A DNA stretch of 16,779 nucleotides from Apophysomyces variabilis. Lineage: Eukaryota; Mucoromycota; Mucoromycetes; Mucorales; Mucoraceae. The stretch covers positions 1-16,779 of the forward strand of contig MZZL01000372.1 in assembly GCA_002749535.1 (NCBI GenBank). Direction: 5' to 3'. This document shows, in pieces, positions 10,001-15,133 of this stretch (position 1 is its first letter; each line of letters begins with the position of its first letter). The notes below the pieces were generated by a model. That model had not been told where the DNA came from, ran no database searches, and worked only from the letters and a program-made list of their open reading frames with translations. The translations under genes and the position numbers were made by a program.

Positions 10001-10246
10001 ATGCCAGTACTAGATACTTCAAGAGTTAGAGGTTCAGCCTTCCGACCATTAATGAAATTAGCTTTCTGGCTATTAGTAGTAGATTTTGTTATTCTACTAT
10101 GGTGTGGTGGTCAACATGTAGAAGAGCCTTTCATTAGCCTTGGACAAGTAGCTACTACTTTCTATTTTGCTTGGTTCTTAGTATTAGTTCCAGCAATTGG
10201 AGTAATCGAAAACACTTTAATGGATCTAGCTGCAGAAGAAAAATAA
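1096..10246 (+). CDS. cob: Apocytochrome b, eight exons
   Basis: Cytochrome b subunit of the bc1 complex (complex III), inner membrane. Exons: 1096-1251, 2444-2488, 4045-4236, 5484-5501, 6401-6479, 7672-7693, 8721-9028, 9909-10246; together 1158 nt, 385 residues plus TAA, the usual fungal length. Every junction restores a continuous conserved protein. Exon 1 has [19 protein letters not shown]; exon 2 [15 protein letters not shown]; exon 3 [20 protein letters not shown] with heme-binding His; exon 4 only YVLPWG; exons 5-6 [19 protein letters not shown] to WGGFS; exon 7 [16 protein letters not shown] to the PEW motif; exon 8 [12 protein letters not shown]. Exons 1-5 and 7 end in T and all introns end in G; exons 5/6, 6/7 and 7/8 split codons. 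The ATG at 1096 matches the family start. Boundaries could shift by one or two bases. Confidence 0.93.
1252..2443 (+). mobile_element. cob intron 1, group IB, with decayed LAGLIDADG ORF
   Basis: Splits cob after the codon att that replaces the usual Met in LAM-HY. The group I core precedes the ORF: P ctatatgctgaaa near 1274-1286, Q caatcagcaggaaacc near 1335-1350, R cctcagagactacatg near 1361-1376, S aagagatagtcc near 1401-1412. These match the group IB pattern. Splicing must still work for cob to be made, so the RNA core is expected to be intact although the ORF is not. Confidence 0.85.
1417..2424 (+). pseudogene. LAGLIDADG homing endonuclease, decayed
   Basis: A double-motif LAGLIDADG endonuclease spread over three frames. 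From ATG 1417 the frame reads to motif 1, [12 protein letters not shown] (near 1543-1578), then breaks at 1672-1679 where gaacattaaaag looks like a lost base in a Leu codon. The next frame runs about 1675-2033 and ends at TAG (2031-2033), at the position where the family has Trp just before motif 2. Motif 2 follows as [11 protein letters not shown], with Lys in place of the catalytic acid. Further shifts occur near 2101-2103 and near 2184-2195, and the last frame ends at TAA 2422. At least three frameshifts, one nonsense codon and one active-site change make it non-functional. Comparison to the family is from memory. Confidence 0.85.
2489..4044 (+). mobile_element. cob intron 2, group IB, with decayed LAGLIDADG ORF
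   Basis: Lies between SVEH and IMRDV of cob, only 45 nt after intron 1. Core elements precede the ORF: P cgtatgctgggagtatc near 2522-2538, Q taatcagcaggcatt near 2583-2597, R cctcagagactttacgc near 2601-2617, S aagaaaaagtcc near 2633-2644. The last intron base is G at 4044. At about 1.56 kb it is the longest intron here because of its extended, broken ORF. Confidence 0.85.
2724..4009 (+). pseudogene. LAGLIDADG endonuclease with NUMOD1-like tail, decayed
   Basis: The frame opened by ATG 2724 meets TAA at 2862-2864, directly before motif 1, [12 protein letters not shown] (2865-2900), where the expected Gly and catalytic acid are Arg and Lys. The same frame continues to motif 2, [12 protein letters not shown] (near 3291-3326), which looks intact. 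Frameshifts follow near 3387-3391, between 3464 and about 3505, and near 3630-3640. The last part (about 3838-4009) ends with a tail that begins [20 protein letters not shown] and includes [17 protein letters not shown], resembling a NUMOD1-type DNA-binding module. One stop, at least three frameshifts and an altered catalytic site mean it is inactive. Confidence 0.8.
4237..5067 (+). CDS. GIY-YIG homing endonuclease, intron 3
   Basis: Reading continues in frame from cob exon 3 (frame open from 4042), so it is probably made as an exon fusion and processed; a free start at ATG 4288 is also possible. Counting from 4042: GIY at 129-131 and YIG at 142-144 form the catalytic core, with an Arg-rich stretch after it ([11 protein letters not shown]), Glu-204 in [10 protein letters not shown] as the likely catalytic acid and Asn-216 after SPTY. 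Residues about 226-275 ([14 protein letters not shown] and following) resemble NUMOD3, and residues about 288-337 ([11 protein letters not shown] to [11 protein letters not shown]) resemble NUMOD1. No stops or frameshifts. It is expected to cut intron-less cob near the intron 3 site; mobility is inferred. Confidence 0.88.
   Translation: MENTCLKWLNSEVECLIMTSNIFISPKLKSLLDNNKIKPIAIFEELYKEEVKENLRSETRKKSGIYGIFNLITGDFYIGSAVSNRFYSRFYKHLLRGLGNKKIAIDLDRYGIESFAFVILEYYPVEITKKNNPKLIALETYWIKTYSPTYNILLEAGNSLGYTHSEEIKQKMKEINSDERREQIGLLNKGKSLTDFVKAQLREKALNRSDEVKNKYRLTSSKPVTVYNQDGTVYMKFSGIRVMAKHFGCDHKTINKVIDTDKLFKKQWYVKLDKTN
4237..5483 (+). mobile_element. cob intron 3, group I (ID-like), with GIY-YIG ORF
   Basis: Splits cob after FLG, before YVLPWG. 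Here the ORF comes first and the RNA core last: a conserved block tgttggtgaaaacggttaaa near 5209-5228, R-like gctacagactgggtc near 5272-5286 and S-like ttaatgtacagtcgg near 5311-5325. This arrangement is typical of group ID introns with GIY-YIG ORFs. About 150 nt of extra 3' sequence separate the core from the splice site at 5483. Confidence 0.83.
5502..6400 (+). mobile_element. cob intron 4, group IB, with LAGLIDADG ORF
   Basis: Separates the 18-nt exon 4 (YVLPWG) from QMSLWG of exon 5. The core precedes the ORF: P ctatatgctgggacac near 5541-5556, Q ttatcagcaggaaaac near 5608-5623, R cctcagagactatatg near 5628-5643, S aagataaagtcca near 5668-5680. A perfect short hairpin, acatacatt/aatgtatgt, lies at about 5514-5532. 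The final base of the intron is G at 6400. Confidence 0.85.
5710..6372 (+). CDS. LAGLIDADG endonuclease (second subfamily), intron 4
   Basis: The frame is open from 5710 (after TAA 5707-5709) to TAA 6370-6372 and has no ATG before the first motif; GTG at 5797 is the only plausible near-motif start, so the true start is uncertain. Counting from 5797: motif 1 [16 protein letters not shown] (3-18) and motif 2 [15 protein letters not shown] (102-116), the pattern of the LAGLIDADG type seen in I-SceI-like and cox1/cob intron enzymes. About 190-220 residues, uninterrupted, so it may be active. It is not in frame with exon 4, so expression needs a separate start. Confidence 0.85.
   Translation, partial: KQYSAEYLLYSAITPVIISNGAPKLPQKIVDLIIGSLLGDASVEKRGNSARIEFKQGFNHANYLYFIYFQFLFWGLVSTTAPIPFKIGDGKCGKQLVLRFRTRTSVKYTWFRNLFYPEGKKIVPPNIADYLTPRSLAYWIMDDGGYHKSGLIIHTNSYTKKDVELLQFVLLNKFKIKTNIWLKNNYNYVLYVPASSLPTVRKLMLPYIHSSMKYKVHANK
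6480..7342 (+). CDS. Double-motif LAGLIDADG endonuclease/maturase, intron 5
   Basis: Continues in frame from cob exon 5 (frame open from 6398) to TAA 7340-7342. Counting from 6398, motif 1 is [15 protein letters not shown] (73-87) and motif 2 [14 protein letters not shown] (209-222), each ending in an acidic residue that should coordinate the metal. No stop or frameshift. The in-frame fusion to the exon is the usual arrangement of cob intron maturases and endonucleases, so a role in splicing is possible but not shown by the sequence. Confidence 0.9.
6480..7671 (+). mobile_element. cob intron 5, group IA-like, with LAGLIDADG ORF
   Basis: Interrupts the Phe codon of VEF-IW: exon 5 ends t 6479 and exon 6 starts tt 7672-7673, with G as last intron base. 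The ORF comes first and the RNA core follows at about 7395-7660: a block aattgggtgaattgcaaag near 7412-7430, R-like acgttcaacgactaatcgg near 7491-7509 and S-like cgatgacatagtctaaac near 7601-7618, followed by a short GC-rich hairpin (ctgaccggtgacggtcag). The motif style is that of group IA. Confidence 0.83.
7692..8612 (+). CDS. Double-motif LAGLIDADG endonuclease/maturase, intron 6
   Basis: In frame with exon 6 through the codon gtg at 7692-7694; probably translated as an exon fusion. Counting from 7692: motif 1 [14 protein letters not shown] (61-74) and motif 2 [15 protein letters not shown] (191-205), both with the catalytic acid, separated by about 115 residues, the usual spacing. The first 55 residues overlap structured intron RNA and do not look like a folded domain. 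Uninterrupted to TAA 8610-8612. Confidence 0.9.
   Translation: MKLSAAHNCEIMVNNSACCENILFLSSLVLVPIAQVKTHTTRGQFAEVHNSASQRVNAEYLEWLVGLTDGDGTFTIINNRGYILHKYSIGLDPRDIQLLYKIKSKIGVGKIEIGKEQVKYTVSNIDHLIHYILPIFDNYPCLSRKHFQYQVWRDTLIRRKSSEPLLVKPEYSKDIANSIKSVEDILELPYFDNWLIGFIEAEGSFSISFEENGKRIRPYFYIDQKFDYHLMEAIRTRLKFNSKVSSRKNSMFALTAKSKREIENVINFINKANIKLQGYKKLQFLLWIKEIRKLSKYSEIKLPVNY
7694..8720 (+). mobile_element. cob intron 6, group I, with LAGLIDADG ORF
   Basis: Interrupts the Val codon of GGFSV-DN (gt 7692-7693 plus a 8721), with G as last intron base. It starts only 22 nt after intron 5 ends. Structured sequence lies at both ends: tgtgaaattatggtgaataa near 7716-7735, a hairpin acttgtgcctattgcacaagt near 7778-7798, and at the 3' end aagataatgatgtgctccg (8636-8654) followed by a hairpin cagtatggtaacatactg. 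The canonical core elements are less clear than in the other introns, and the ORF overlaps the 5' core. Confidence 0.75.
9029..9908 (+). mobile_element. cob intron 7, group IB-like, with LAGLIDADG ORF
   Basis: Interrupts the Tyr codon of PEW-YLLPF (t 9028 plus at 9909-9910), with G as last intron base. The core precedes the ORF: P cgctatatgcttggaaatc near 9054-9072, Q-like gactacaagcaagtaaaa near 9121-9138, R-like ttcagagattgcacgc near 9153-9168, S-like aagatacaatccaa near 9191-9204. R and S co-vary from the usual agacta/tagtcc to agattgc/caatcc, keeping P7 pairing. Confidence 0.83.
9211..9894 (+). CDS. LAGLIDADG endonuclease (second subfamily), intron 7
   Basis: The frame opens just after TAA 9208-9210 and ends at TAA 9892-9894, 227 codons. 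There is no ATG upstream of motif 1, so a TTG at 9211 or another non-standard start must be used, or the start is elsewhere. Motif 1 is [15 protein letters not shown] (41-55), motif 2 [15 protein letters not shown] (147-161). Same subfamily as the intron 4 protein but clearly divergent from it. It shares only a few bases with the 3' intron end and is uninterrupted. Confidence 0.85.
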   Translation: MNPQWGLLYTTCFYSTSTRGKKRLSREERQLIKLSSNSSQTLIGILLGDGHLQKRSSTANNKFMFAQTSVNHKAYYKFVFKLFEPYCTADIKSYLKTWTDKRNGKIYQSLSFATMTLPCFNVFRESFYPNGKIVPANVDELLTDIGLAHWIMDDGSRQGKGLHLNMYAFSEEDIKRLADTLSNKFGLNCSVHTPKNKPKVYLKSESMIKLRTIVKHHMHPSMYYKID

Positions 10247-10594
10247 ACTACTTAACTAGCTATTTTAAAAATAATCTAATGAACAAATTCCCCTATCTTC
10301 ATTACCTTTATATAAACATTCTAATTGGTTTAAAATCTTGAGAAAATAAATCTCGTCTACTTAGGAAGTCTACAAACTAGTTGGAAACTCTCTTCAACAA
10401 TAAAATTTTGATAGATCAGCTGGCCAATTTACTGTTTTTATACATTAAAGGCATTAACTTAATCTTATAAGAAAAGCGATCTTAGTTAATTGTTGTGTTA
10501 TTTAGTAATAATTAATATAATATTACTAAAATATCGCTTCAATTTTGTCTGCTAGTATTATAATAGGATATGATAATTCACCTATTTTTTTCTC
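10247..10594. other. Spacer after cob with large nested stem-loop
   Basis: No gene recognised. Its main feature is a nested inverted repeat at 10474-10539 (listed separately). The rest is AT-rich. It separates the end of cob from the unknown membrane-protein gene. Confidence 0.5.
10474..10539. repeat. Nested inverted repeat downstream of cob
   Basis: Outer arms aagcgat (10474-10480) and atcgctt (10533-10539) pair perfectly. Inside, tttagtaata (10501-10510) pairs with tattactaaa (10521-10530). It could be a 3' processing or termination structure for the cob transcript, or a remnant of an inserted element. Confidence 0.65.
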
Positions 10595-11440
10595 ATGAAA
10601 ATTTTTTACATTAATAATATTTTAAATATGTTGAAAGGGATTATGGTTACTTTAAGTTTAGCTTTATTTTACCTATTAGTATTATATACTGATTTTAATT
10701 GGTATTCTGAAAGTTTATCTTATGTATATTGTCAAGGAGAAGATGATCTTTCTAATACAAATAATTTAAAAGATACATTAGAGTCTGTTAAAATTTTAAG
10801 TAAAAATGGTATGAACCATAATATAAATATTGGTTTAAATCCTAGTACTAAAGGAATTGTTAGCACAATTGCCGGTGCTTTAAGCGGTTCTGTTTCTGTT
10901 TACGCTGGAAGTCAAGCTGCAAGTTATATTCCACACCCTGTTGGTAAAGTAGCAACGTTTATTGGAACTTTTGCGGTGAGTATGGGATTACAACGAACTT
11001 TTGCATCAAGCTTTAATAATGCTAGTTTATCTAATAAAAATAATGATAAAATTAAAACACATTCAGTTATTGATGATTTAGATGAAGCTTTAGATAGAAC
11101 CTCAACAAAATTTCCTAGTACAGATCTTACTAATTTCATTAATTCTCCATTAGAAGGATACACTGACTTAAATATGTTAGTAATTGGAATGCTGATTGTA
11201 AATTTAGGTGCTTTATTATTAATGATCTTAATTTTAATTAACTTTACAATTAAACTATTTAATCTTGAGTCTAAAGAATTTGTAATTAGTAGGCCTAGAC
11301 TTCATCGATTTATTACCTTATCATTAAAAAGTAGAGATTATACATCTTTATTTATAATGGTAATAGTATTATTCGGCTTATGTTCAATATTCTATGGACT
11401 GTCTTATTTACTCTATTTTATGAAATTAATAAATATTTAA
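10595..11440 (+). CDS. Unknown 281-aa membrane protein, plasmid-like region
   Basis: I do not recognise this protein. It has an N-terminal hydrophobic helix (about residues 12-31), a polar linker, a Gly/Ala/Ser-rich stretch (about 86-135, with GALSGSVSVYAGSQAAS), a charged loop, and two further membrane segments (about 192-222 and 250-277), so three or four membrane spans overall. It is not a standard mitochondrial respiratory gene. Length, intact frame and position beside a plasmid-type DNA polymerase fragment suggest a gene from a linear mitochondrial plasmid, but that is inference. ATG 10595 is the first start; ATG 10628 also lies before the first helix. Confidence 0.7.
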   Translation: MKIFYINNILNMLKGIMVTLSLALFYLLVLYTDFNWYSESLSYVYCQGEDDLSNTNNLKDTLESVKILSKNGMNHNINIGLNPSTKGIVSTIAGALSGSVSVYAGSQAASYIPHPVGKVATFIGTFAVSMGLQRTFASSFNNASLSNKNNDKIKTHSVIDDLDEALDRTSTKFPSTDLTNFINSPLEGYTDLNMLVIGMLIVNLGALLLMILILINFTIKLFNLESKEFVISRPRLHRFITLSLKSRDYTSLFIMVIVLFGLCSIFYGLSYLLYFMKLINI

Positions 11441-11795
11441 TTTACCCTCTCCCATAAACCCTTTATTTGAAAGATAATTGTCTTCAGAATCAGGTAATAA
11501 TAAAACTTTAATAAATTTCTTGAAAAATTTCATAAAAATCTGGTAAGAAACATTAAAATTACTTATTTAGTAGAAAATGATAAGTATGTATATCTACCTA
11601 ATGGTGAAAAATTAACAATTCCAACACCCATTAAAAGATGAGTTTAAAAGAATGTATAATCATATTATAAATACTAAATATATGATTAATTAATATAAAT
11701 AGCAGATTCTTTCTGCTTGACACTCACTCTTTTCAGGTTGACATTTCTGACGTATTTAAATACAATGTATTTACCCATTTATTAAAATGGGTTTA
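11441..11795. other. Spacer with possible ORF remnant and hairpins
   Basis: A 47-codon frame without ATG runs 11504-11647 if TGA is read as Trp; its protein-like part, ending YVYLPNGEKLTIPTPIKR, may be the decayed end of a lost gene. A perfect hairpin acccattt/aaatgggt with loop atta at 11773-11792 sits three bases before tRNA-Arg. Nothing else was recognised. Confidence 0.4.
11773..11792 (+). repeat. 8-bp hairpin abutting tRNA-Arg
   Basis: acccattt and aaatgggt flank the loop atta, ending three bases before the predicted tRNA 5' end. It may help processing of the tRNA precursor. Confidence 0.6.
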
Positions 11796-11866
11796 GGGTT
11801 TATCGTATAATGGTAATACATTTGATTCCTAACCAAGAGATATTGATTCAAATTCAATTAGACCTA
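11796..11866 (+). tRNA. trnR: tRNA-Arg (anticodon CCU)
   Basis: Folds as a cloverleaf: acceptor gggttta/tagacct (with G-T pairs), D stem gtat/atac around aatggta, anticodon stem tttga/ccaag with a loop ttcctaa (anticodon CCT) and one A-C mismatch next to the loop, T arm attga/tcaat with loop ttcaaat, discriminator A. It would read AGG codons. It is the only plus-strand tRNA found, lying between two unknown ORFs and away from the minus-strand tRNA cluster, so it may be a plasmid-borne or relocated extra tRNA. Confidence 0.75.
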
Positions 11867-11936
11867 CAGATCTTAGCATTATATTAAAATGACTAGCTAA
11901 GAATAATTATTAAGGGATCTCGTCAATACAATTAAC

Positions 11937-12413
11937 ATGAGAAATGTAATTAAAATTTTAACTAAAAAACATAATTTTACTAGTAATTTTAATTTTCCGA
12001 AAAGGAATTACCAAACACTTGAATGGGAGTTATTTCGTAAATATAATAGTAAACATTGGAATGTTGTTGAAGTTTTTATGTACGAAAAGAAAATTGGTGA
12101 TGAGGTATCAAGTCAATATCTTGGATCAATTTTCACAACATTAAAGCTAATTCCTGAATTTAGAGAACATGAACATAGTAAAATTGTTTTCCTAAACTTT
12201 AACTATAACCAAAGATGTGTAATCACCGATGAATATAAAGAAGTAACAACTTCATTAGGACAAATTATTATTAATGAAAAAACCAATGTTAATGATTTTA
12301 TTAAGCGATACAAAGAACCTCTTTGGGATATGAAAAATTATATCTATTATGTTCCCTATGTAAATTATGCATTTATTAAAGTATTGTTATTACCACCCAA
12401 TTCTAAGGAGTAA
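11937..12413 (+). CDS. Unknown 158-aa protein, possibly N-terminal part of plasmid DNA polymerase
   Basis: ATG 11937 to TAA 12411-12413, about 70 nt after tRNA-Arg. The soluble, charged protein has no membrane segments. The stretch VTTSLGQIIINEKTNVNDFI with the following Tyr-rich end (KNYIYYVPYVNYAFIKVLLL) recalls the region before the exonuclease domain in fungal linear-plasmid DNA polymerases, which often carry a short LG-x-I segment there. This is weak, memory-based similarity. If right, it is an N-terminal fragment without exonuclease or polymerase motifs. Otherwise it is an unassigned accessory ORF. Confidence 0.6.
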   Translation: MRNVIKILTKKHNFTSNFNFPKRNYQTLEWELFRKYNSKHWNVVEVFMYEKKIGDEVSSQYLGSIFTTLKLIPEFREHEHSKIVFLNFNYNQRCVITDEYKEVTTSLGQIIINEKTNVNDFIKRYKEPLWDMKNYIYYVPYVNYAFIKVLLLPPNSKE

Positions 12414-12423
12414 TTCTCCATTC

Positions 12424-12508
12424 AGAACCTTTATTCAAAAAAAAGAATAATTCTTTAACTCTACCAATTTTTAAGAGAAATTAAAACATGACTATTTATA
12501 AAGGTTCT
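12424..12508. repeat. 11-bp inverted repeat after the 158-aa ORF
   Basis: agaacctttat (12424-12434) and ataaaggttct (12498-12508) are perfect inverted copies; between them a second hairpin, aaagaat/attcttt, is visible near 12442-12456. A 3'-end structure or remnant of element ends. Confidence 0.6.
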
Positions 12509-12734
12509 AAAAGGCGGCAGATCGGTGTTTTTTGTTAATTTTTACATTTAAAGGGTTTATTTATTTATTAGCCACCCACCAAACCCGCTAGCTAATTGTA
12601 AGAAACTTCTTCTTACTACTTATAAGTAAGATAATTTTTCAAAAAAGAAAGATTTTTTCATACAATTTTTTAGGTTACCGGGATGAAATGTCCTATTAAG
12701 AATAAAGGTATTAATGTGTGGTCTAGGATAGGGA

Positions 12735-12767
12735 ATAGATAGGGAATTAAGAATTTTCCCTATCTAT
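12735..12767. terminator. 12-bp hairpin between convergent genes
   Basis: atagatagggaa (12735-12746) pairs perfectly with ttccctatctat (12756-12767) across a short loop. It lies between the 3' ends of two convergent ORFs and could act for both strands in RNA processing; function is inferred. Confidence 0.5.
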
Positions 12768-13075
12768 ATCTAATTTTCTCCTAAAATCTCTTTATATTTT
12801 TAGAGTTAAATAAAAAGTTTAATAATATTAAAAATAAGGAAGATTTTGCTAAAATAATATATCTTACCATAGAAATTAAAAATAATTGGGTTATTTCTGT
12901 ATTATTAGATAATATTATAACATCTTAGAGAACCTATATTCCAAAAACACAAGAAATCGCTATATTCTTGTACTTTTAAGGGGTTTAATTTAGGTCATTT
13001 ATTCTTATTGCTTCTTTGATATTTAAATACTATAAGAGAAGAAGATTCTAATACTTTACATTAGATGGGTTTTAC

Positions 13076-13095
13076 ACCTTTTTATTAATAAAGGT
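13076..13095. terminator. Hairpin downstream of DNA polymerase fragment
   Basis: accttt and aaaggt arms (13076-13081, 13090-13095), extendable by A-T pairs, about 35 nt beyond the polymerase stop codon on the minus strand. Possible 3' end structure. Confidence 0.4.
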
Positions 13096-13129
13096 TATAT
13101 TGTGAAAAGGGTGGTAAAAATTCTTATTA

Positions 13130-14011
13130 TTATTTATTAAGAAGATAAACTTCTAATTTCTTGAGATTGTTTTTAAATTTTAAGTAGCTATTTATTATTT
13201 TATACAATAATTGCTCTTTAATTGTTAATTTAGGAGGTTTAATTACTTTAGGTGGGTTATAGTAAATTAAAGTACCTTCTTTATTAAACACAGGTAATTT
13301 AGGAGTTTTATAGGGATCGAACTTAATGTCAATGGTATTACTTATTTGTTTTAATGATAACGAGGATAAAGATTTACTGATAATATTATCTCTTCTCACA
13401 AAGATTTCTTCTCCATCTCTGAAAGCTTTTAACTTATCGTAACTAATCACTGAAGTCTTAAAAGATTTAACTAATCTTTCTTCTCCATTTACATTAACAG
13501 TATGTTTAGGAATAATTTTTGTGGGAATCCCTGCAATAACTACTTTACTATGTGTTTCAGTTTTATAAGCGTACATTTTCTTATTAAGAAAAATAGCTTC
13601 TAGGATTAATTTATCATTTAATTCATCCTTCATTTGTCCTAACTCTAATCCTATTTCTTCTGGAGAAAGAGGGTATTGTAGAAATACGGAGTCTGTATCA
13701 GAGTAAAAACATGGATTTTTCGGATTTGTTTTAAACTTCTGCATATGAATTCTTGTATATGAAGTAATAGCTGCTGCAATAGCTACATTTGAATATACTT
13801 TAGATTGAGTAGAAGGATATTCTTTAATATAATCCGTGTAAGATTTTCCTTGACATTCAAGTAACTCTTTAGATGGTAAACTGTCACATACTAAAATCGA
13901 ATTATTCTCATCTAATTCGATTAATTCGTGTTCATAATTATACATCATTTTATTGTAAGCTTTCTGAGTAGGCAAAATTATTAACCATTTTACGGATGGT
14001 CGGTGCAGCAT
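13130..14011 (-). pseudogene. dpoB: Family B (protein-primed) DNA polymerase, C-terminal fragment
   Basis: C-terminal part of a plasmid-type DNA polymerase B. Counting from ATG 14011: SNVAIAAAITSYTRIHMQKF (74-93) precedes polymerase motif C YSDTDSV (103-109) with both catalytic Asp, then a KxY-type motif KKMYAY (144-149) and a basic C-terminal tail. Missing are the 3'-5' exonuclease domain, motif A (DxxSLYP) and a recognisable motif B; upstream the frame stays open only to about 14030 (IVNSISFG, perhaps a decayed motif B) before a stop. Full-length relatives have roughly 800-1000 residues; this has 293. A functional polymerase is not encoded. It is the remains of an integrated linear plasmid (inference). 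Confidence 0.87.
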
Positions 14012-14575
14012 AATTCCGAATGATATTGAATTTACAATTTATTACTTAAATTAAACATTATTAAAATTCAAGTAAAATAAGTCTATTTTTATAAGTTTAT
14101 ATAGAAGTATCGTTTAATTTATAGATATGAACTATTATATAGAAAATATAGACATAATGATAATAAAGATATTAAATAATAATGTATCTATTAATGATAA
14201 ATATAAAATTATATAAGTAGATACATCCAGAATAAGATACTTAAAATAGTTTTCATCAATTGCTTTCAAGGAGTTTATCAACTCCTCTAGTTAAAACCTT
14301 TATATTTTAATATTTAAGAAAATTAAAATTATTCAAATTTTTAATTTTAACCTTTCACTGATCTCTAGCTAAATATAACCTCTATTCATAAATTTGATCT
14401 TCTAAAATTCCTTAGATTTTGAATTGTATGTTAATAATATAAACTCTATCAAATCAATATTCCTATTAATCTATTTTTATTTATTTTTAGTTTTTTTCAA
14501 AATTTTATCTATTGAAATATTTTAGCATAATAAATATTAAAAAAACATCTTTGTTTAAGTAAAAATCAATTTATT
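14012..14575. other. AT-rich spacer upstream of the polymerase fragment
   Basis: No gene recognised. The missing 5' part of the polymerase gene is not found here. Structures: a 9-bp inverted repeat atgtatcta (14182-14190) / tagatacat (14218-14226) and a perfect 7-bp hairpin aggagtt/aactcct with loop tatc at 14269-14286. Confidence 0.55.
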
Positions 14576-14646
14576 GAGCGGATGATAGATTTGAACTATC
14601 TCTTCTAGATCATGAGTCTAACATGCTACCGTTACATCAACCCGCA
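14576..14646 (-). tRNA. trnM: Initiator tRNA-fMet (anticodon CAU)
   Basis: Minus-strand cloverleaf: acceptor tgcgggt/atccgct with a T1:T72 mismatch, D stem atgt/gcat, anticodon stem ttaga/tctag with loop ctcatga (CAT), T arm gatag/ctatc with loop ttcaaat. A mismatched first pair is the hallmark of initiator tRNAs, and the start (tgc, then tgatgtaa in the D arm) resembles the yeast mitochondrial initiator. The discriminator reads C instead of the usual A. Confidence 0.9.
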
Positions 14647-14740
14647 TTAAAAATTATTTAATCATTTAACTGCAAAATATAAAAATCATTCTTACTTATA
14701 AGTATATTTTAGTAAATTAACTATACTTATGATTATTAAT

Positions 14741-14787
14741 ATTTAGATTGGGTAAGACTCCTGTCTGGTTCAGATGGAATTTAGATT
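14741..14787. repeat. 9-bp direct repeats flanking a GC-richer insert
   Basis: atttagatt occurs at 14741-14749 and again at 14779-14787. The 29 nt between are much richer in G and C than their surroundings and hold two small stems (gac/gtc and tctg/caga). It looks like a short insertion with a target duplication, or a tRNA remnant. Confidence 0.45.
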
Positions 14788-14862
14788 ATTTATTATTTAA
14801 TAAATTAATCTTGAACTTATAATTTAATTTATTTCATATTTTATTTTATATAAACTTTGATT

Positions 14863-14945
14863 TGAGGAAAGTAGGACTCGAACCTACAAGGAGTTAAATA
14901 ACTCACGAGGTTACAGCTCGCTCACTGACCAATCAGTATTCCCTC
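14863..14945 (-). tRNA. trnY: tRNA-Tyr (anticodon GUA), class II
   Basis: Minus-strand cloverleaf of 83 nt: acceptor gagggaa/tttcctc, D arm with ctga..tcag, anticodon stem gcgag/ctcgt with loop ctgtaac (GTA), a long variable arm with perfect 6-bp stem gagtta/taactc, T arm gtagg/cctac with loop ttcgagt, discriminator A. A long variable arm is normal for fungal mitochondrial tRNA-Tyr. Confidence 0.93.
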
Positions 14946-15034
14946 ACATTTTAAAATAATTAAGTAGATAATCTAATAAAGAAACTGTTTACTTATATAA
15001 TAATTAATATTAAAATTCTACTAATTTAATATTA

Positions 15035-15133
15035 AAACTTACTTTCATTACAGACTAGACTGGAGCCGAATTATTAAGCCTATTCTGGAGCCGAATTATT
15101 AAGCCTATTCAAAAACAACTGAGCTATAAGTTT
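15035..15133 (-). pseudogene. Disrupted tRNA-like element with 25-bp duplication
   Basis: The ends form a perfect 7-bp acceptor, aaactta/taagttt, and the minus strand continues ta gctcagttg as in a tRNA D arm. Inside are two exact tandem copies of a 25-nt unit. With one copy removed the element is 74 nt, exactly tRNA size. Even so the D stem does not close, the expected TTC-type T loop is missing, and no anticodon can be assigned (the candidate loop is in aggcttaata). Probably a tRNA relic, or a tRNA whose arms changed beyond recognition. Confidence 0.5.
15061..15110. repeat. Perfect tandem duplication, 2 x 25 bp
   Basis: The unit at 15061-15085 (starting tggagccgaa, ending agcctattc) is repeated without change at 15086-15110, inside the tRNA-like element. 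Perfect identity suggests a recent event. Confidence 0.95.

Larger units (their letters stand above)
12414..13129. other. Hairpin-rich spacer between convergent ORFs
   Basis: No gene recognised in 716 bp between the plus-strand 158-aa ORF and the minus-strand polymerase fragment. It contains an 11-bp inverted repeat (12424-12508), a 12-bp hairpin (12735-12767), a hairpin at 13076-13095, and short GC-richer patches near 12513-12527 and 12571-12590. The hairpins sit where 3' ends of convergent transcripts are expected. Confidence 0.6.

Noticed and set aside
10924..11163. Minus-strand ORF of 79 codons
   Set aside because: Antisense of the 281-aa membrane protein gene; no independent support.
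14211..14219. Exact yeast mitochondrial promoter nonamer ATATAAGTA
   Set aside because: One or two such matches are expected by chance in this AT-rich window, and the genes around it are on the other strand.
15061..15110. CRISPR-like repeat
   Set aside because: Only two directly abutting copies without spacers; a tandem duplication in a mitochondrial genome.
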